NCBI RefSeq assembly: GCF_042477335.2
Contig: NC_091245.1
Span: forward strand, 230,267,501 to 230,331,500
From: Ovis canadensis
Lineage: Eukaryota; Chordata; Mammalia; Artiodactyla; Bovidae
Length of the DNA: 64,000 nucleotides
Direction: 5' to 3'
The notes under the pieces are model-generated. The model was not told the DNA's origin. It saw only the letters and a list, made by a program, of their open reading frames with translations, and searched no databases. This document shows, one piece after another, positions 25,171 through 36,795 of this stretch (position 1 is its first letter; every line of letters begins with the position of its first letter). The position numbers and the translations under genes were made by a program.

Positions 25171-25480
25171 TATAGAGAAGGAATATAGGATGAGGAATTG
25201 AAACACTTAATGGTGGCGTTAGTGGTTTCTGAAGTATAGTGGGAACACAGTAATATCACAGTGGTCTGAGAAGTGGATGAGAGTCGGGAATGAAAAGAAG
25301 AATGAAGGTAGTAGCTTGTAGGGAGACAGAATAGAGAAGGATGAGAAGGAGCAGCCAGTGAAGAGAAGGAAACTGAAATATGTAGGTAATAATTGAAGGT
25401 CGATGTTCTAAAGGAGTCTCAGATAAGATCAGGGACTTATGTGAAGATGCTGGGCTGAGACAGAAGGGAAAGAGAGAGGC
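25171..25480 (-). repeat. Probable continuation of the antisense L2 body
   Basis: Purine-rich text such as GAAGGAGCAGCCAGTGAAGA resembles the internal L2 region antisense. Weak. Confidence 0.45.
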
Positions 25481-26737
25481 GTGGGTACAGACGTACCTAC
25501 TTTTGTGAAAGGAAGGAAATTAAGTGAATTCTACCTAATGGTCACTATATTCTCTCTAAAGTAGGAAGCTGATTTTCAGTTGAGAGTAAGAGAGGTGAGC
25601 TAGAGGATGGAGAGCCATTCGATATGATTTTGAAATTACTTCTATGTGAATATAAAGAATTGACTGGCTCAGGACTAGAAAAAGAAGTGCCAAAGAGTAT
25701 TAACACTCCCTAGAAGAGAAAAGGATGTGTTTTAACGTAGAAGTCACTTGACAGCTGTCATGAGTACATCCTTATCTGAAACCCACTATTAAAAATACTC
25801 TATTCCAGAGACTAAATTATCAGAACATTGTTCTAAAACTGGACAGATGCCAGAGTGAAAGGGAAACATTTATTTTCAGTAGGATAGCTATCAACTGACA
25901 CCCTCATTTGTACTATAACAAGTAACTACTATAGATGTCATCAGTCTACTTGATATACTGCTGGTGAAGCCGAGCAACAGTTGTTTAGTTTATCAACAAT
26001 ATATGGTTTTATTGTGATTGATTCAGGAAACATATGTAAGTCAATTTAAAGCCGGAAGAAGGACAAGGTATTCATCAAGTTTTGTCTTTCTCTTTGAAAT
26101 GTTTTCTTAGATGAATGTTCTGCCGTTTAAAAAATATCAGGTTCTGGCCAGATTGAAAAATGAGCCTTTCAAATAATCTAACATTTGCTCTGCCTTTCAT
26201 TGAGTTGTCACTTGCATCTTAGCACAGACATTCATCTTCTATGAGTAAGAAGGATTCTTTTAATTCATCTATTTTATATATTACAGACAAATATATGGAA
26301 TGATTATCTTAATAAAGGTGACCAATAATATCCACAAATTGCTTCACAGAAATTAGAGAAAGGATTTTGGCATAAAAAAGAACCAAATACTTAATTCTAC
26401 CTACTTCCAGCACAAAATAAAAGAGGCATGCAGTCCTGTGTTAAATTAGTCTCAGTTACTTAAGATAAATCTGTTCAAGCAGCACATATCACCACAGTCT
26501 GCTTTAATACTGCTTATTCTACTCAGCTCCCCTACATGGAGGTGAAAGAAAACCTATTTACTTTTGGTGCAGTCTAGGAGTTTGGGTTCATTTCAAAGTA
26601 AATCAGAGTTAAGTTTAAGCTGGGACCCCATTTTTTCCCATGTCTTGCCTGAGAGGACACACATTTCTAAGTTAGTGATCTCCAGACTTAAAAAATCTGA
26701 ATGCTTTTCCCTAAAGAACTTGTCTGTGGGACTCGGG
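25481..26737. other. IFT80 last intron, no recognised element
   Basis: I see no repeat or coding signal I can name in these 1.26 kb. Confidence 0.55.
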
Positions 26738-27016
26738 GTAGCTGCTGCTGCTAAGTCACTTCAGTCGTGTCTGACTCTGTGCGACCCCATAGACGGCAGC
26801 CCACCAGGCTCCCCCGTCCCTGGGATTCTCCAGGCAAGAACACTGGAGTGGGTTGCCATTTCCTTCTCCAATGCATGCAAGTGAAGAGTGAAAGTGAAGT
26901 TGCTCAGTCGTGTCCGACTTTTAGCGACCCCATGGAGTGCAGCCCACCAGGCTCTTCCATCCATGGGATTTTCCAGGCAAGGGTACTGGAGTGGGGTGCC
27001 ATTGCCTTCTCTGGGT
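26738..27016 (-). mobile_element. BOV-A2 SINE (dimer)
   Basis: Two BovA-type units in tandem: AGCTGCTGCTGCTAAGTC onward and, after AGTGAAGAGTGAAAGTGAAG, the second unit ending GGGTGCCATTGCCTTCTC. The strand is by analogy with the antisense BovB-derived half. Flanks share GGGTAG. Confidence 0.92.
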
Positions 27017-27743
27017 AGAGTCCACTCCTAACACCAAGTCTGTTGCTTTAGTGGAGGGAAGGAATATAGTGGAGGGGCAGGGCTGGATCTTGGTGGGGAT
27101 CAGTGGTCAACATGCAACAGATATAAATATTATCACTTTATTCTTTTTAGTTGTCTTTCAACCTTGTTCTCCCGCTATTTCATCTAATATCTTTTCATCA
27201 TTGTCTTACCACCAAGTCTTCATACTATTTTAAGAGTTGTTGCAAAGGAGCCCCTTTGCAGAGTATGCTCTGGTGAAGCAGATGCTCCCCTATCTTTCTT
27301 CATAGCTAGGTTCCTGATGGAAACCTCAGTGTAAGAGTGCTGAAGTGTTGATGTGCTTGAAACATGGCCTGATGGCCAGGGCTCTGTCCATTTTCCCTCT
27401 TGTTTGGAGAAGAGCAATCCACCTTACCTGCCCTTCCCACCTCATACCTGAGCAGAATCCTAGGGTTTCATAGTTGAGATGTACTTTTTATAAATAACTA
27501 CAACTAGACTTTGGTCTTTTGCATCACAGTGAAAGTCTTTGCTTTTTATGGTGATAATTGTTCTAGTAGGAATTACTTAACGCTATGTCATTTGCGAGGG
27601 AGCATTATTTCTTCTTTTCTTTCCCACCGTCTTTCTCTAATGTTGTGGAAGTCATACATTCTATTTTTGTTTACTCTTAGCTACTTTGGATTAAATAAAA
27701 AGGTCTTATACTATATATGTGCATTTCTTTTCTTCTACCACAG
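27017..27743. other. IFT80 last intron before the terminal exon
   Basis: Unassigned. A pyrimidine-rich tract leads into the acceptor TTCTACCACAG at 27743. Confidence 0.6.
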
Positions 27744-27854
27744 CTCCAAATAGACTGGGAGAAAATCAAAGCCAAAATTGAGATGGAAATTACTAAAGAG
27801 CGAGAGCGGTCATCTGGCAGCCAGCCCACCAAGAGTACTGGTCTAAAGCACTAA
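27744..27854 (+). CDS. IFT80: IFT80, last coding exon with stop codon
   Basis: Starts after TCTTCTACCACAG in phase 0 and reads [36 protein letters not shown], then TAA at 27852-27854. The charged helix [14 protein letters not shown] and the short polar end match the human C-terminus except in the last dozen residues (for example GLKH rather than GLKP). The reading frame is continuous with the three upstream exons: 165 codons in all plus the stop. The 3' UTR follows directly to about 28195. Confidence 0.97.
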   Translation, partial: LQIDWEKIKAKIEMEITKERERSSGSQPTKSTGLKH

Positions 27855-28195
27855 ATGTCATGATTACCTTTAAGAAGTTTTACCTTTTGAAACTGAGTCT
27901 GATTAATCAAGGATAAGCATGTTTTCATTGCTAAAGAAAAAGGCAGAATCTCCAAGTATAAGCACTTGCTGTGTATTTAATACCAAAAGTACATTCAGAA
28001 AGACTGAGCACAAAATAACTGCTGAAATTTCATCTTTTATCTTTTTAGTCCAATAATTAGCAAATATTCCTATATACTTATGATACATCCATGTCGTATT
28101 GCTTACATCCTAGTTTTCTGTCCATTATTTTATCCCTGAATCTTCAGTATGAACAGATATTAATGCTAATAATAAAACACTGGACTCTTTAAAAT
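27855..28195 (+). other. IFT80: IFT80 3' untranslated region
   Basis: From the stop codon to the inferred cleavage zone about 20 bases after AATAAA at 28171. No repeat lies within it. Confidence 0.75.
28171..28176 (+). terminator. IFT80: IFT80 poly(A) signal
   Basis: AATAAA, 317 bases after the stop, followed by ACTGGACTCTTT and then a TG/T-containing stretch (ATGTATGTTATCGTTC). A second AATAAA at 29233-29238 could give a longer form. Confidence 0.75.
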
Positions 28196-28319
28196 GTATG
28201 TTATCGTTCATTCCTATTTGAGCTCTAAATTGTAAAGTGCCCCAAAAGTTTATTTAAACAACAAAAAATGAAGATTGATTTATGAACTATATATAATAAT
28301 ATGTATACTTGTATATGTT

Positions 28320-28760
28320 CATAGCAACATTATTCACAAAAGCAAAGTGGTGGGCAAAAAAAGATATACATCAGCAGATGAATGGATAAACAAAATGTGG
28401 TGTATACACAAAGTGGGATATTATACAGCCTTTGAAAAGAATGAAATTCTGATACATGGATGAATCTTGAAAATAGCGTGTTAAGTGAAAGTCAGACACA
28501 ACAGGTCAAATATTGTAGAATCCCACTTACATGAGGTATAAAAATAGACAAGTTCATTGAGACAGAAAGGAGAACAGTAGTTGCCAGGGACTGTTGGGAG
28601 GGAAAATTAAGGAGCTATTGTTTCGTAAGTTCAGAATTCCTGTCTGGCTTGAATGAGTTCTGGAAAGTGATAGTCGTGATGGTTGCCCAACATTGTGAAT
28701 GTACTTAATGCCCAAATGGTAAATTTTGTTATATCTATTTTATCATAATTATAGAAATAT
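28320..28760 (+). repeat. Old L1 3' end
   Basis: AGCAACATTATTCACAAAAG, CAGCAGATGAATGGATAAAC, then GTTGCCAGGGACTGTTGGGA and GTGATGGTTGC: the end of L1 ORF2 and 3' UTR of an L1M-type element, diverged. Confidence 0.85.
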
Positions 28761-29391
28761 ATCTAGAACAGGCAAGAAATATTTTTCTCATTCCTTTTCT
28801 GACTTAAGAATGTTTAGGCACTAGACTCTGAATTTGTGAAAATCTCCTTGAATTATCAACCCATTTGACTAGCTTTCATTCAGTATGTCCCCAAATTATT
28901 ATTACCACAAAAGCTTTTTAACATAGCACAAATAATCCTTAGAAATTCTTCCATGAAACCATTTTTGGAAATGGTACATTATAGAGTGGGCATGTGCATA
29001 TACATGGGAAAGTGATGCCCTCTCTCACCCTCATTTTAATGAATATGTTTAGTTTTTTTAAATGAAAATGTTCCTGTCTTTTCAACATATTCCTTTTCCT
29101 TGCTGAAATGTTGTAATGTTCTGTTCTTCATGCAGATGCTGGGTACAATGGTGTGTTCAATTTGTGAAATGTGATTGAGTGGTTTACTTGTAAGTCGTAC
29201 TTAAATACATTTGTTTTGTTTTCTTATATTACAATAAAAAGTTTAAAAAGAAAGCTGGTCAGAAGGGTAAATTTTATGTTTATTTTACTATAATTTTAAA
29301 AGTCATAAAATATAATGAAATATTTCTGCATTCTAACAAGTCTCTGATAGCCAACTTGATGCCCTGACATTCAATTCAGTTGATAATACCC
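28761..29391. other. Intergenic, downstream of IFT80
   Basis: No repeat identified. Contains the alternative poly(A) hexamer at 29233-29238. Confidence 0.5.
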
Positions 29392-29400
29392 AGTTAGTGT

Positions 29401-29616
29401 GCTCAGTTGCTCAGTCGCATCTGACTCTTCATAACCCCATGGACTGTAGCCCACTAGGTTCCTCTGTCCATGGAATTTTCCAGACAAGAATACTGGAGTG
29501 GGTTGCTACTTCCTACTCCAGGGGATCTTCACGACCCAGGGATCAAACCCACATCTCTTGTGTCTCCTGTACTGGCAGGCAGATTCTTTACCACTAGTGC
29601 CACCTGGTAAGCCCAG
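29401..29616 (-). mobile_element. Bov-tA SINE with target-site duplication
   Basis: Antisense element from GCTCAGTTGCTCAGTCGC to TGCCACCTGGTAAGCCC. AGTTAGTGT occurs at 29392-29400 and 29617-29625. Confidence 0.94.
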
Positions 29617-29639
29617 AGTTAGTGTAGGTCTCACAAATT

Positions 29640-30330
29640 AAAGGGCAAGATCCTCAGCTAAATTACCCTTCAGTTGCCAGTCCGCTAGTGGGGACCCTAG
29701 GATACTCATACCCCTCTGACTTGGCTGAAAATTTGGGGATTTCTACCACCCCCTTCAGGTTTGATAATTGACCAGAATGACTCACTGGACTCACTGAAAC
29801 ATTTTCGGTTACAGTTTTACTATAAAAGATATAATTTAAGAACAGCCAAAGGGAAGAGATGCATAGAGTAAGGCCTGGGAGGAAGGAGAGGTGTCAGGGC
29901 AAAGGAGACACAGAGCTTCCACACCATCTCCTCATAGAACCCAGGCATGTCCATCATCCCCCCAGCACATCAGTATGTTCACCAACTAGGTGAACATACC
30001 TAGCTCCCCTAGGTCTTGCTGTCCTGAATTTTGTATCAGAGTTTTACTATGTAGGCACAGTTGACTGAACTCAGCCTCTAGCCCCTTTCCTTTCTCTGGA
30101 GGTCAGGTGGTTAAAAGTTTTAACCCTCTGATCATGTGTTTTTTTCTGGTGACCAGCCCTGATCCTAACGCTCTGTAGTCATGCCCCTCCCCTAACACAC
30201 ACACACGTACACGTACATGTTCATTAGCATTAACAAAGATGCTCCTTTCATTCAGAAAATTTCAAAGGTTTTGAAAGCTCTATACCAGTCCTCCTCCCCA
30301 AGCCTGGATACATCCTTTATTACATCTTAG
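29640..30330. repeat. LTR-like sequence, probably ERVL class
   Basis: GCTAGTGGGGACCCTAGGAT, the TATAAAAGATATAATTTAAG stretch and TTTCAAAGGTTTTGAAAGCT resemble a MER21-like ERVL long terminal repeat remembered by pattern. It is old and diverged. Family and orientation are not certain. Confidence 0.45.
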
Positions 30331-31960
30331 GCCAGTCCCTGGTCTTTGATCATGGGATCTTTTATAGCAAAAGCGACCTGACAGCAACATTTGGAGGAAT
30401 CAATGTGGGGTAAGGATAGGCAGCTAGTAAACTCAGTGTCCCGATACATTTGATTATCAACACTGGCATTATCTTTCCAGTAACGCCAGTATTCTAGCAC
30501 ATAACATTATGGTAGATGTAACCTGAAAAGTAAGAGTCAAAGATACACATTTACTGGAGTCCCATCCAGTCAGTCTGATAGTCAGCCCCATCCATCATCA
30601 TATTGTATGACAGGATGTCTCGGGGCTTCCATTTGATCTTGTCAGGAAACAGAAGTGGTGTCAGAAATAGATGACTTCATGCTCTCAGGCATTTGGTATA
30701 ATTGAGCTTAAGAGACAATATTATTTCTTGCTCTTAGCTTTCTTCCGAGCATTATCGTTGGACTTCTCTCATTGCATAACTCAGTTACTCATTCATTTAG
30801 CCTTCATTACATACTATTTCTCCTCTCTGTATCCAAACCTTTTCACCTTAGAAGGGACATTAGGTTTGGCCACTGTGCTGGTCTAGATCATTGGCAGCAC
30901 TAGGAGTCTAGCAAGTGCCTCCCACTCTGTCCACTCTCATCCATGTAGGAAAGGGTTCCATAGGTACAGAGTTAGTGGGCTATCTCTACCAATAGGCAAT
31001 GTAACTGTGTACAATGTTAGCCCAAATACTGCCGCATGGAGTGAGTGAAAGCACAACCCACCCCATCAGGCCCTTAGGAACTCTGACATAAAGATTTTAA
31101 AACAGCTATGGTTTGGTGCCCAGGAATCATCCCTGCTTCCTGCAATGCATTAGTAGTTGTAGTTTTGGTCCAGGGACCACTGCATCAAGTATGAAAGAGA
31201 AAGTTACCATATGATATCCCTGATAGCTCAGTTGCTAAAGAATCCACCCACAATGCTAGAGGCCTGGGTTCAATTCCTGGGTCAATCTTTCTCTTGATTA
31301 ATCCCCCTATTGTAGCATTGGCCAAAAAGTTCATTTCAGCTGCTTTATCTGGGGTATTCCACTTGGCATTGATATGGGAAACTGGAAAGGCCTCCTCAGG
31401 TAAACACACTTTACAGCAGCATTTATGTAGTCCATTGGGCTGGCTGTTCCCTTGGGAATAACGCGCTGTGAGTCTGGCATATCTAGCCATCTATGACTGT
31501 CCTATACCAAGCTGTGGGTCCTGTGTCCATCTGAAGGTGCTCATCCACTCTGTAGTATTCAAAACCAAAGATTCTGCCCCTGAATTTATCACTGCTACAA
31601 CCCATTTTAGTAAAACTTCTGCAGGGAGCCAATGAAAACTATCCACACAGTGAGACAGCTGCTTCACCCTGGACCTTCACTTTCCAATAGTTTCTTGGTT
31701 TTGTGTCCTCCCCTCCCCTACATGGACTACCTTCTGGGTAACCAGAGGTCTTGGAGGCACTTTCCATTGTCACAGCATAATTTTTTCCTTTGGGGGCAGG
31801 TTTGAGGCCAGTGGCCATAGCCCTGAACTTGGTTCTCAATCAAGATCCACCTCAGCATTCTCTTTTACTCTGATGGTAGCAGTTACAGATAGCAATGGGA
31901 TTGTATATTTGGTATATTTCTTGTTATTTTGCCTTTCTCTAAGTATCCACATGTCTAGCA
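30331..31960 (-). repeat. Possible degenerate endogenous-retrovirus internal sequence
   Basis: The - strand has a moderately coding-like stretch (31490-31185, 101 codons, and 31839-31639) next to the LTR-like block, but stops and frameshifts break it and I cannot identify a retroviral motif. A SINE head at 31213-31280 interrupts it. No intact gene is present. It could equally be ordinary unique sequence. Confidence 0.3.
31213..31280 (+). mobile_element. Bov-tA SINE head only (3'-truncated)
   Basis: GATAGCTCAGTTGCTAAAGA to GGCCTGGGTTCAATTCCTGG is the tRNA-like half; the BovB-like half is missing. No target duplication seen. Confidence 0.75.
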
Positions 31961-32140
31961 TTAAAATGCTAGAATGTAATCAAATGGAGATTAAGTAAAA
32001 TTTATAATGTGATAGAGGATTAAATTAGAATTTTATACCCACGATAGTAGAATCCACAGCCAGTTTTCCAGTGTTTGTTTCTCTTACCTTTCAATATCTA
32101 CCATTAACACTATATTAATTTCTCTTAGTTTTTCTGTGTC

Positions 32141-32480
32141 TTTTTAATCCAAAATATGTTTATGGGGATGGTTTCCGATTCACCTTGATACAGGGTACTT
32201 TTAGTGCTGCTTCTGTTGAAGGAGCATCCTTCTGTAAACCTTGCTTTTCCTCCTGTAGGCTGGCAGAGGACGGTAGAACAGCCAACAGACAAAACTACTG
32301 TTTGGGCGTGGCTGAAGACGGTGGTGATTGTATAGCACCCAGGGCATTTCACATCCATGAAGTAGGAACTGGGGCCCTGCACCAGGTGTTTCTTATGTTT
32401 CCTCTTCTCCTCTTCTGGAGAGGGATGAAGGAGACATTTGTGAGAGGCACATTCTTGTGGGGAGGTCATCACCGCTGAAC
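32141..32480 (-). pseudogene. RPS27: RPS27 processed pseudogene (eS27 retrocopy)
   Basis: Read on the - strand this is an intronless copy of the ribosomal protein eS27 mRNA: a few bases of 5' UTR (GCGGTGATGACCTCC), coding sequence 32450-32201 and a 3' UTR ending in AACATATTTTGGATTAAAAA. Visible residues include [35 protein letters not shown] and [16 protein letters not shown]. Breaks: the start codon is GTG; a one-base deletion shifts the frame near residue 6; one codon is missing after KHKK; a one-base loss near the end removes the normal stop. The second zinc-binding CxxC reads SVGC instead of CVGC. The [12 protein letters not shown] wording favours RPS27 over RPS27L as parent. Imperfect flanks TCTGTGTCTTTT (32133-32144) and TCTGTGTTTT (32481-32490) may be the target duplication. 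Confidence 0.95.
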
Positions 32481-32493
32481 TCTGTGTTTTCAG

Positions 32494-32827
32494 TGTAAAT
32501 GAAAATACACACAAGATGCACACCTGCTACCTGTTCTGATTAGCTATCTGGGTCACAAGAATGGAATCTTAAAAAGGATTCTATTAATGGATTCAGGGCT
32601 AGAATAAATTTGTACTTAAGAGGAGATACTAAACTATTTGCAATGAAACTAAAATTTTTATCTTTTAAATCTAGTGACATTATTCAGTCAAAATTGTTAG
32701 AGAAATAGTTATAAGTTAAATAATCATAATTAAGTCAACAAAATTCCTCCTTTGTAGGGCTTGTCTTCCCAGAATAAAATCTTTTTTCCTCGTTCTTGAT
32801 GACTACCTGCATTTCAAATGGCAAAAT
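32494..32827. other. Intergenic, no recognised element
   Basis: Unassigned. Confidence 0.5.
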
Positions 32828-33120
32828 TCATTTATTAAACAAACCAAAATCTTGAGCACCTACAGTGGCCTGGACACTGTTTTAGGTACCAGAGGCCTTG
32901 TAGTGAGTAAGACAGAAATATTCCTGCCCTCTGGTGAAGCTGACATTTAAATGGGAAGAAGACAGACCATAAGCAAATGAGTAAAAATATACATAGTATT
33001 TTAGATATAAATGAGTAGAGACAAAGCACAAAGGAGATAAAGATGATGGCAGGAATGTGATTTTCAGTAGAGCGTATGAGAAGCTGTCTCTGAAAAGGTA
33101 CAATTTGCACAGAACGCAGA
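32828..33120 (-). repeat. L2 3'-end fragment
   Basis: TTCATTTATTAAACAAACC, TAGTGAGTAAGACAGAAATA, CTGACATTTAAATGGGAAGA and ATAAGCAAATGAGTAAAAAT: antisense L2 3' end. Confidence 0.8.
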
Positions 33121-34034
33121 TACTCCAAGGAAGGGATGCTCAACTTCAACTTCTGCTAAATAATATACAGGAAAACCACCAAATAAAATTTCTACTAAAT
33201 GAGCTTATGTCATCCTTGTTTAACCCAATTTAAAATGTTCTCATCAACAAAAGTAATTCTACATGTTTTGACATTAATAGTCACCATCATACAGAACATG
33301 GCTTACCTGTGAATAAAATTTATTTACATAGTCATAATAATGGAAACACTGAATATTTATCTAATCAAATTATAATTTTCAAGTCGACAATTCCTTCTCT
33401 GAAACCCTTGGGCCAAATGTTTCAGAATTCAAATTTGTTTAAGAAAAACAGTGGGTATTCAACAAAAATTTTGGTAGTACAGCTCATAGATCATTTATTA
33501 CAGAGAAATCTCAGAAGGGTCTCAGCTAACACTTCCTAATGAAACATATTAACAATTTCTGCAGTGCAGCATGGGGATATTTACATTAAGCAATATGAAT
33601 AAAGATTAGAAGTAATTTCTCACCAGGTTTTGCTGCCAAATGAGTTCAGTTTGGGTCAATTATGAAAACATTTTTGGGTTTAGAACTGTGGAATGGGATT
33701 ATAGATTTGTTTTGGAGGAATTGGTGTGCATATATTGGATGGGGTTAAATGGAAGGGTGAAAAAGAACTAAATCTTCATGTTTCATAGTGGAAAGGCAAT
33801 AGATAATGTCCCCCAAACCCCCCAAATCAGGAAATAATAAACATTTTATCTAGTGATATGGCAGTCAATACTAAAAGAGCCAGACAAAAGAGCTGAAAGT
33901 GGTTGCCTTCAGGGGAGAGAGATTGAGAAGGAGTCTAGCCTCGTTGTTTTTCACAAGTCTCATAGGATGATTGGCTTACTTAAATGTGTGTATGACTTTA
34001 ATAAGAGCAAAAATTAACTCTTAAAAAGTGGCTG
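33121..34034. other. Intergenic, no recognised element
   Basis: AT-rich, unassigned. The last part may belong to the L1 that follows. Confidence 0.5.
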
Positions 34035-34332
34035 AGAGGAAGAAAATATGCAAACTACATATCTGACAAAGGACTTGCACTAGAATATATAAAGAACTGT
34101 CAAGTTTGAACAGTAAAAAACAGTCCAATTAGAACATGAGTAAGATATGAAGACATTTACCAAAAAGAATGTGCAGATGGCAAATTATTCACATGAAAAT
34201 ATGTTCAAAATCTTAGCCAATAGGGAAATGCAAATTGAAGCTACAACAATCAGAATAGCTAAAATTAAAACTGGTGATAACACCAAATGTTGGCAAGAAT
34301 AAAGAGAAACTGGATCACTCATATATTGCCCA

Positions 34333-34528
34333 TGTGTGTATGTGCTCCTCAGTCCTGTCTGACTCTTTGCAACCCCATGCACTGTAGCCTGCCAGGCTCC
34401 TCTGTCCATGGGATTTTTCCAGGCAAGAATAATGGAGTGGGCCACCATTTTCTACTCCAGGAAATCTTCTCAACCCAGGGATCGAACACATGTCTCTTCC
34501 ATCTCCTGCACTGGCAGGCAGATTCTGT
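34333..34528 (-). mobile_element. Bov-tA SINE inside L1
   Basis: TGTGCTCCTCAGTCCTGTCT to TGCACTGGCAGGCAGATTCT, antisense, lacking the last part of the tRNA head. Confidence 0.9.
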
Positions 34529-34717
34529 GATATAAAAATGGCACAGCCACTAATGAAAGGAGTATGGCAGTTTCTTACAAAACTAAATGTGCATGTAATT
34601 GTACAACCCAGCAATTGCACTCTTGGGTATTTATCCCAGAAAAATGAAAACATATGTTCATGTAAAAACCTGCACACAAATGTTCACAGGACCTCAATTC
34701 ATAGTAGCCAAGAACTG

Positions 34718-34815
34718 GGACTTCCTGTGGTTAAGACTCTGCCCTTCCACTGCAGGGGGTACAGGTTCCATCCTTGGTCAGGAAACTAAGGAAAAAAAAC
34801 AAACAAAAGCCAAGA
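34718..34815 (+). mobile_element. CHR-type short SINE inside L1
   Basis: GGGACTTCCTGTGGTTAAGA, ACAGGTTCCATCCTTGGTCA, then an A-rich tail (AAAAAAAACAAACAAAAG). Confidence 0.85.
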
Positions 34816-35096
34816 TCTGAAAACAACCCAAACATGCTTCAGTGGGTTAATGGGTTAGTAAATTGTGGTACATTGATATCATGGAATGATGTTGTTGTTA
34901 AAAGTGTTGCTATGCACAACTTGAATGGATCTCTAGGGAACTGTGCTGAGTGAAAAAACAATCTGAAAAGATTATATACTGTATGCTTCCATTTATATAA
35001 CATTCTTTAAATAACAAAATACAGATGGAGAACAGATTAGGGGATGCCAGGGGTTAAGGACTAGTGAGAGGGAGCATGTGGATGTGGTTATGTGTA

Positions 35097-35294
35097 TTAG
35101 TTTCTCAGTCATGTCCAATTCTTTGCGACCCTGTGGACTATAGCCCGCCAGGCTCCTCTGTCCATGGGGTTTCCCAGGCAAGAATACTGGAGTGGGTTGC
35201 CATTTCCTTCTCCAGGGGATTTTCTGAACCCAGGGATTGAACACGGGTCTCCTGCATTGCAGGCAGATTTCTTTATTGTCTGAGCCACCAGGGA
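35097..35294 (-). mobile_element. Bov-tA SINE inside L1
   Basis: Antisense element TTTCTCAGTCATGTCCAATT to GAGCCACCAGGGA. Confidence 0.93.
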
Positions 35295-35739
35295 GTGGCT
35301 ACAAGGCTGAAAAGCGGGGCACCAGAAAGCTCTGTGATGATGGAGCCATTCTGTACCTTGAGTGTAGTGGTGGTTACATGAAGCCATACATGACAAAACT
35401 GCATGGAAATAAAAACCTTAGGTGCAAAACAGTACTTTATTTACTGTGAGTATATCTATGTATAGCAAAAATACATAGAAAATATTCTGGAAGGATATTG
35501 GAGGAATGAGTAGGGATTAAGTGACCAGGGATGTTACAGGGAACTTTGCTGTAATGTTTTCTTTTTTTAAAAGGAAGATATATTTGTTATTACCCATGTA
35601 ATTGAAAATTTAAGCAAAACAAAAAAAAGCTTGAAGTTTCTATACATTAGTTGGTATATCTCAGTGAAACAACATAACAGATGGATTTTAAACTTGAGTT
35701 TTCTCCCGTATGTGTGTGTGTATGTTTATAATTTTATTG

Positions 35740-36000
35740 CTAATTCTTTTCATTTAATGACATGATATCATAAACATATTTCCATACTAATAGATGTTTT
35801 ATCACATCATTTTAAAGGTTGCAGAGCATCTCTTTGTATGAATAGAGCAGAATTTATTTAATCAGTGTCCTACTGTTGGATAATTAGGTAATTTTCAATA
35901 CTTCACCATTTGAGCAGTGCTTTGATGGATGTCTTTGTAATCCTGTCTTGGACCCTGATTATTTCCGTGGAATAGATCAACTGCCGACTCAAAGTTATGT
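35740..36000 (-). repeat. Old L1 3' fragment
   Basis: TTATTTAATCAGTGTCCTAC, TACTGTTGGATAATTAGG and GATTATTTCCGTGGAATAGA are the antisense of an old L1 ORF2 end. Confidence 0.7.
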
Positions 36001-36219
36001 ACATTTTAGGGCTTTTGATCAGTACCAAGGATATGCTTCTGACACATTCTGGAGTCCAGGCTCTCCTCAGAGCTCAATGCAGAAAACTTTTCTCATGGCT
36101 TTGAGGTCAACCTCGACCGCTCCTCTCCCTCAAGTCCATTCACAGTGGGAACACCAATCACTTCATATACAATTCTTCCTGGGTGCCAGCATCTCAGAGC
36201 TTTACCCTCTGATGTACTA

Positions 36220-36345
36220 CTTTTAGCTTCCTTTTTAGAAGTAGAAATGAGGCACAGAGAAGTTAAGCAATTCAACTGGAATCACAGCTCTAACAAGCAC
36301 TGGATCTGGGGTCAGGAGCCTCAATAATCTGGTCCTAGAATCCAT
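36220..36345 (-). repeat. MIR fragment
   Basis: AATGAGGCACAGAGAAGTTA followed by TCACAGCTC and GGATCTGGGGTCAGGAGCC, antisense MIR. Confidence 0.75.
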
Positions 36346-36568
36346 TGCAACCCCCTGCTTCTTGGGAAGGTTGTTTTCTTTTTCCATTGAAATATAACCA
36401 TCAACTATACTTGAATAAAATAAATTTTAAAAAAGGAGAAACAAACAAAAGAAATAGAATTGACATGTAACATTGTATTAGCATTCAGTGTACAACATAA
36501 TGATTTGATATATGTATATATATATTGTGAAATGATCCCTACATTAAATCTAGGTTATAACCATCATC

Positions 36569-36795
36569 CCAGGTGTCACTAGTGATAAAGAACCTGCTTG
36601 CCAATGCAGGAGACATAAGAGACATGGGTTCAAACCCTGAGTTGGAAAGATTCCCTGGAGGAGGGCATGGCAACCCACTCCAGTATTCCTGCCTGGAGAA
36701 TTCCATGGACAGAAGAGCCTGGTGTGATACAGTACATAGGGTCAGAAAGAATCGGACATGACTGAAGTGACAATTTACATAACGTAACAATAACC
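36569..36795 (+). mobile_element. Bov-tA SINE with target-site duplication
   Basis: Within L1. TAACCATCATC occurs exactly at 36558-36568 and 36796-36806. Confidence 0.94.

Larger units (their letters stand above)
34035..35450 (+). repeat. Old L1 (ORF2 end and 3' UTR) with three SINEs inside
   Basis: GAAAATATGCAAACTACATA, AATAGGGAAATGCAAATTGA, CAGCAATTGCACTCTTGGGT and ATTCATAGTAGCCAAGAACT follow L1 ORF2 in order. The element is split by SINEs at 34333-34528, 34718-34815 and 35097-35294 and continues after each. Total frame decay. Confidence 0.85.

Noticed and set aside
31315-31335. TGGCCAAAAAGTTCATTTC as a mariner terminal repeat
   Set aside because: Only about 15 bases fit the pattern, no partner repeat or TA duplication is visible.
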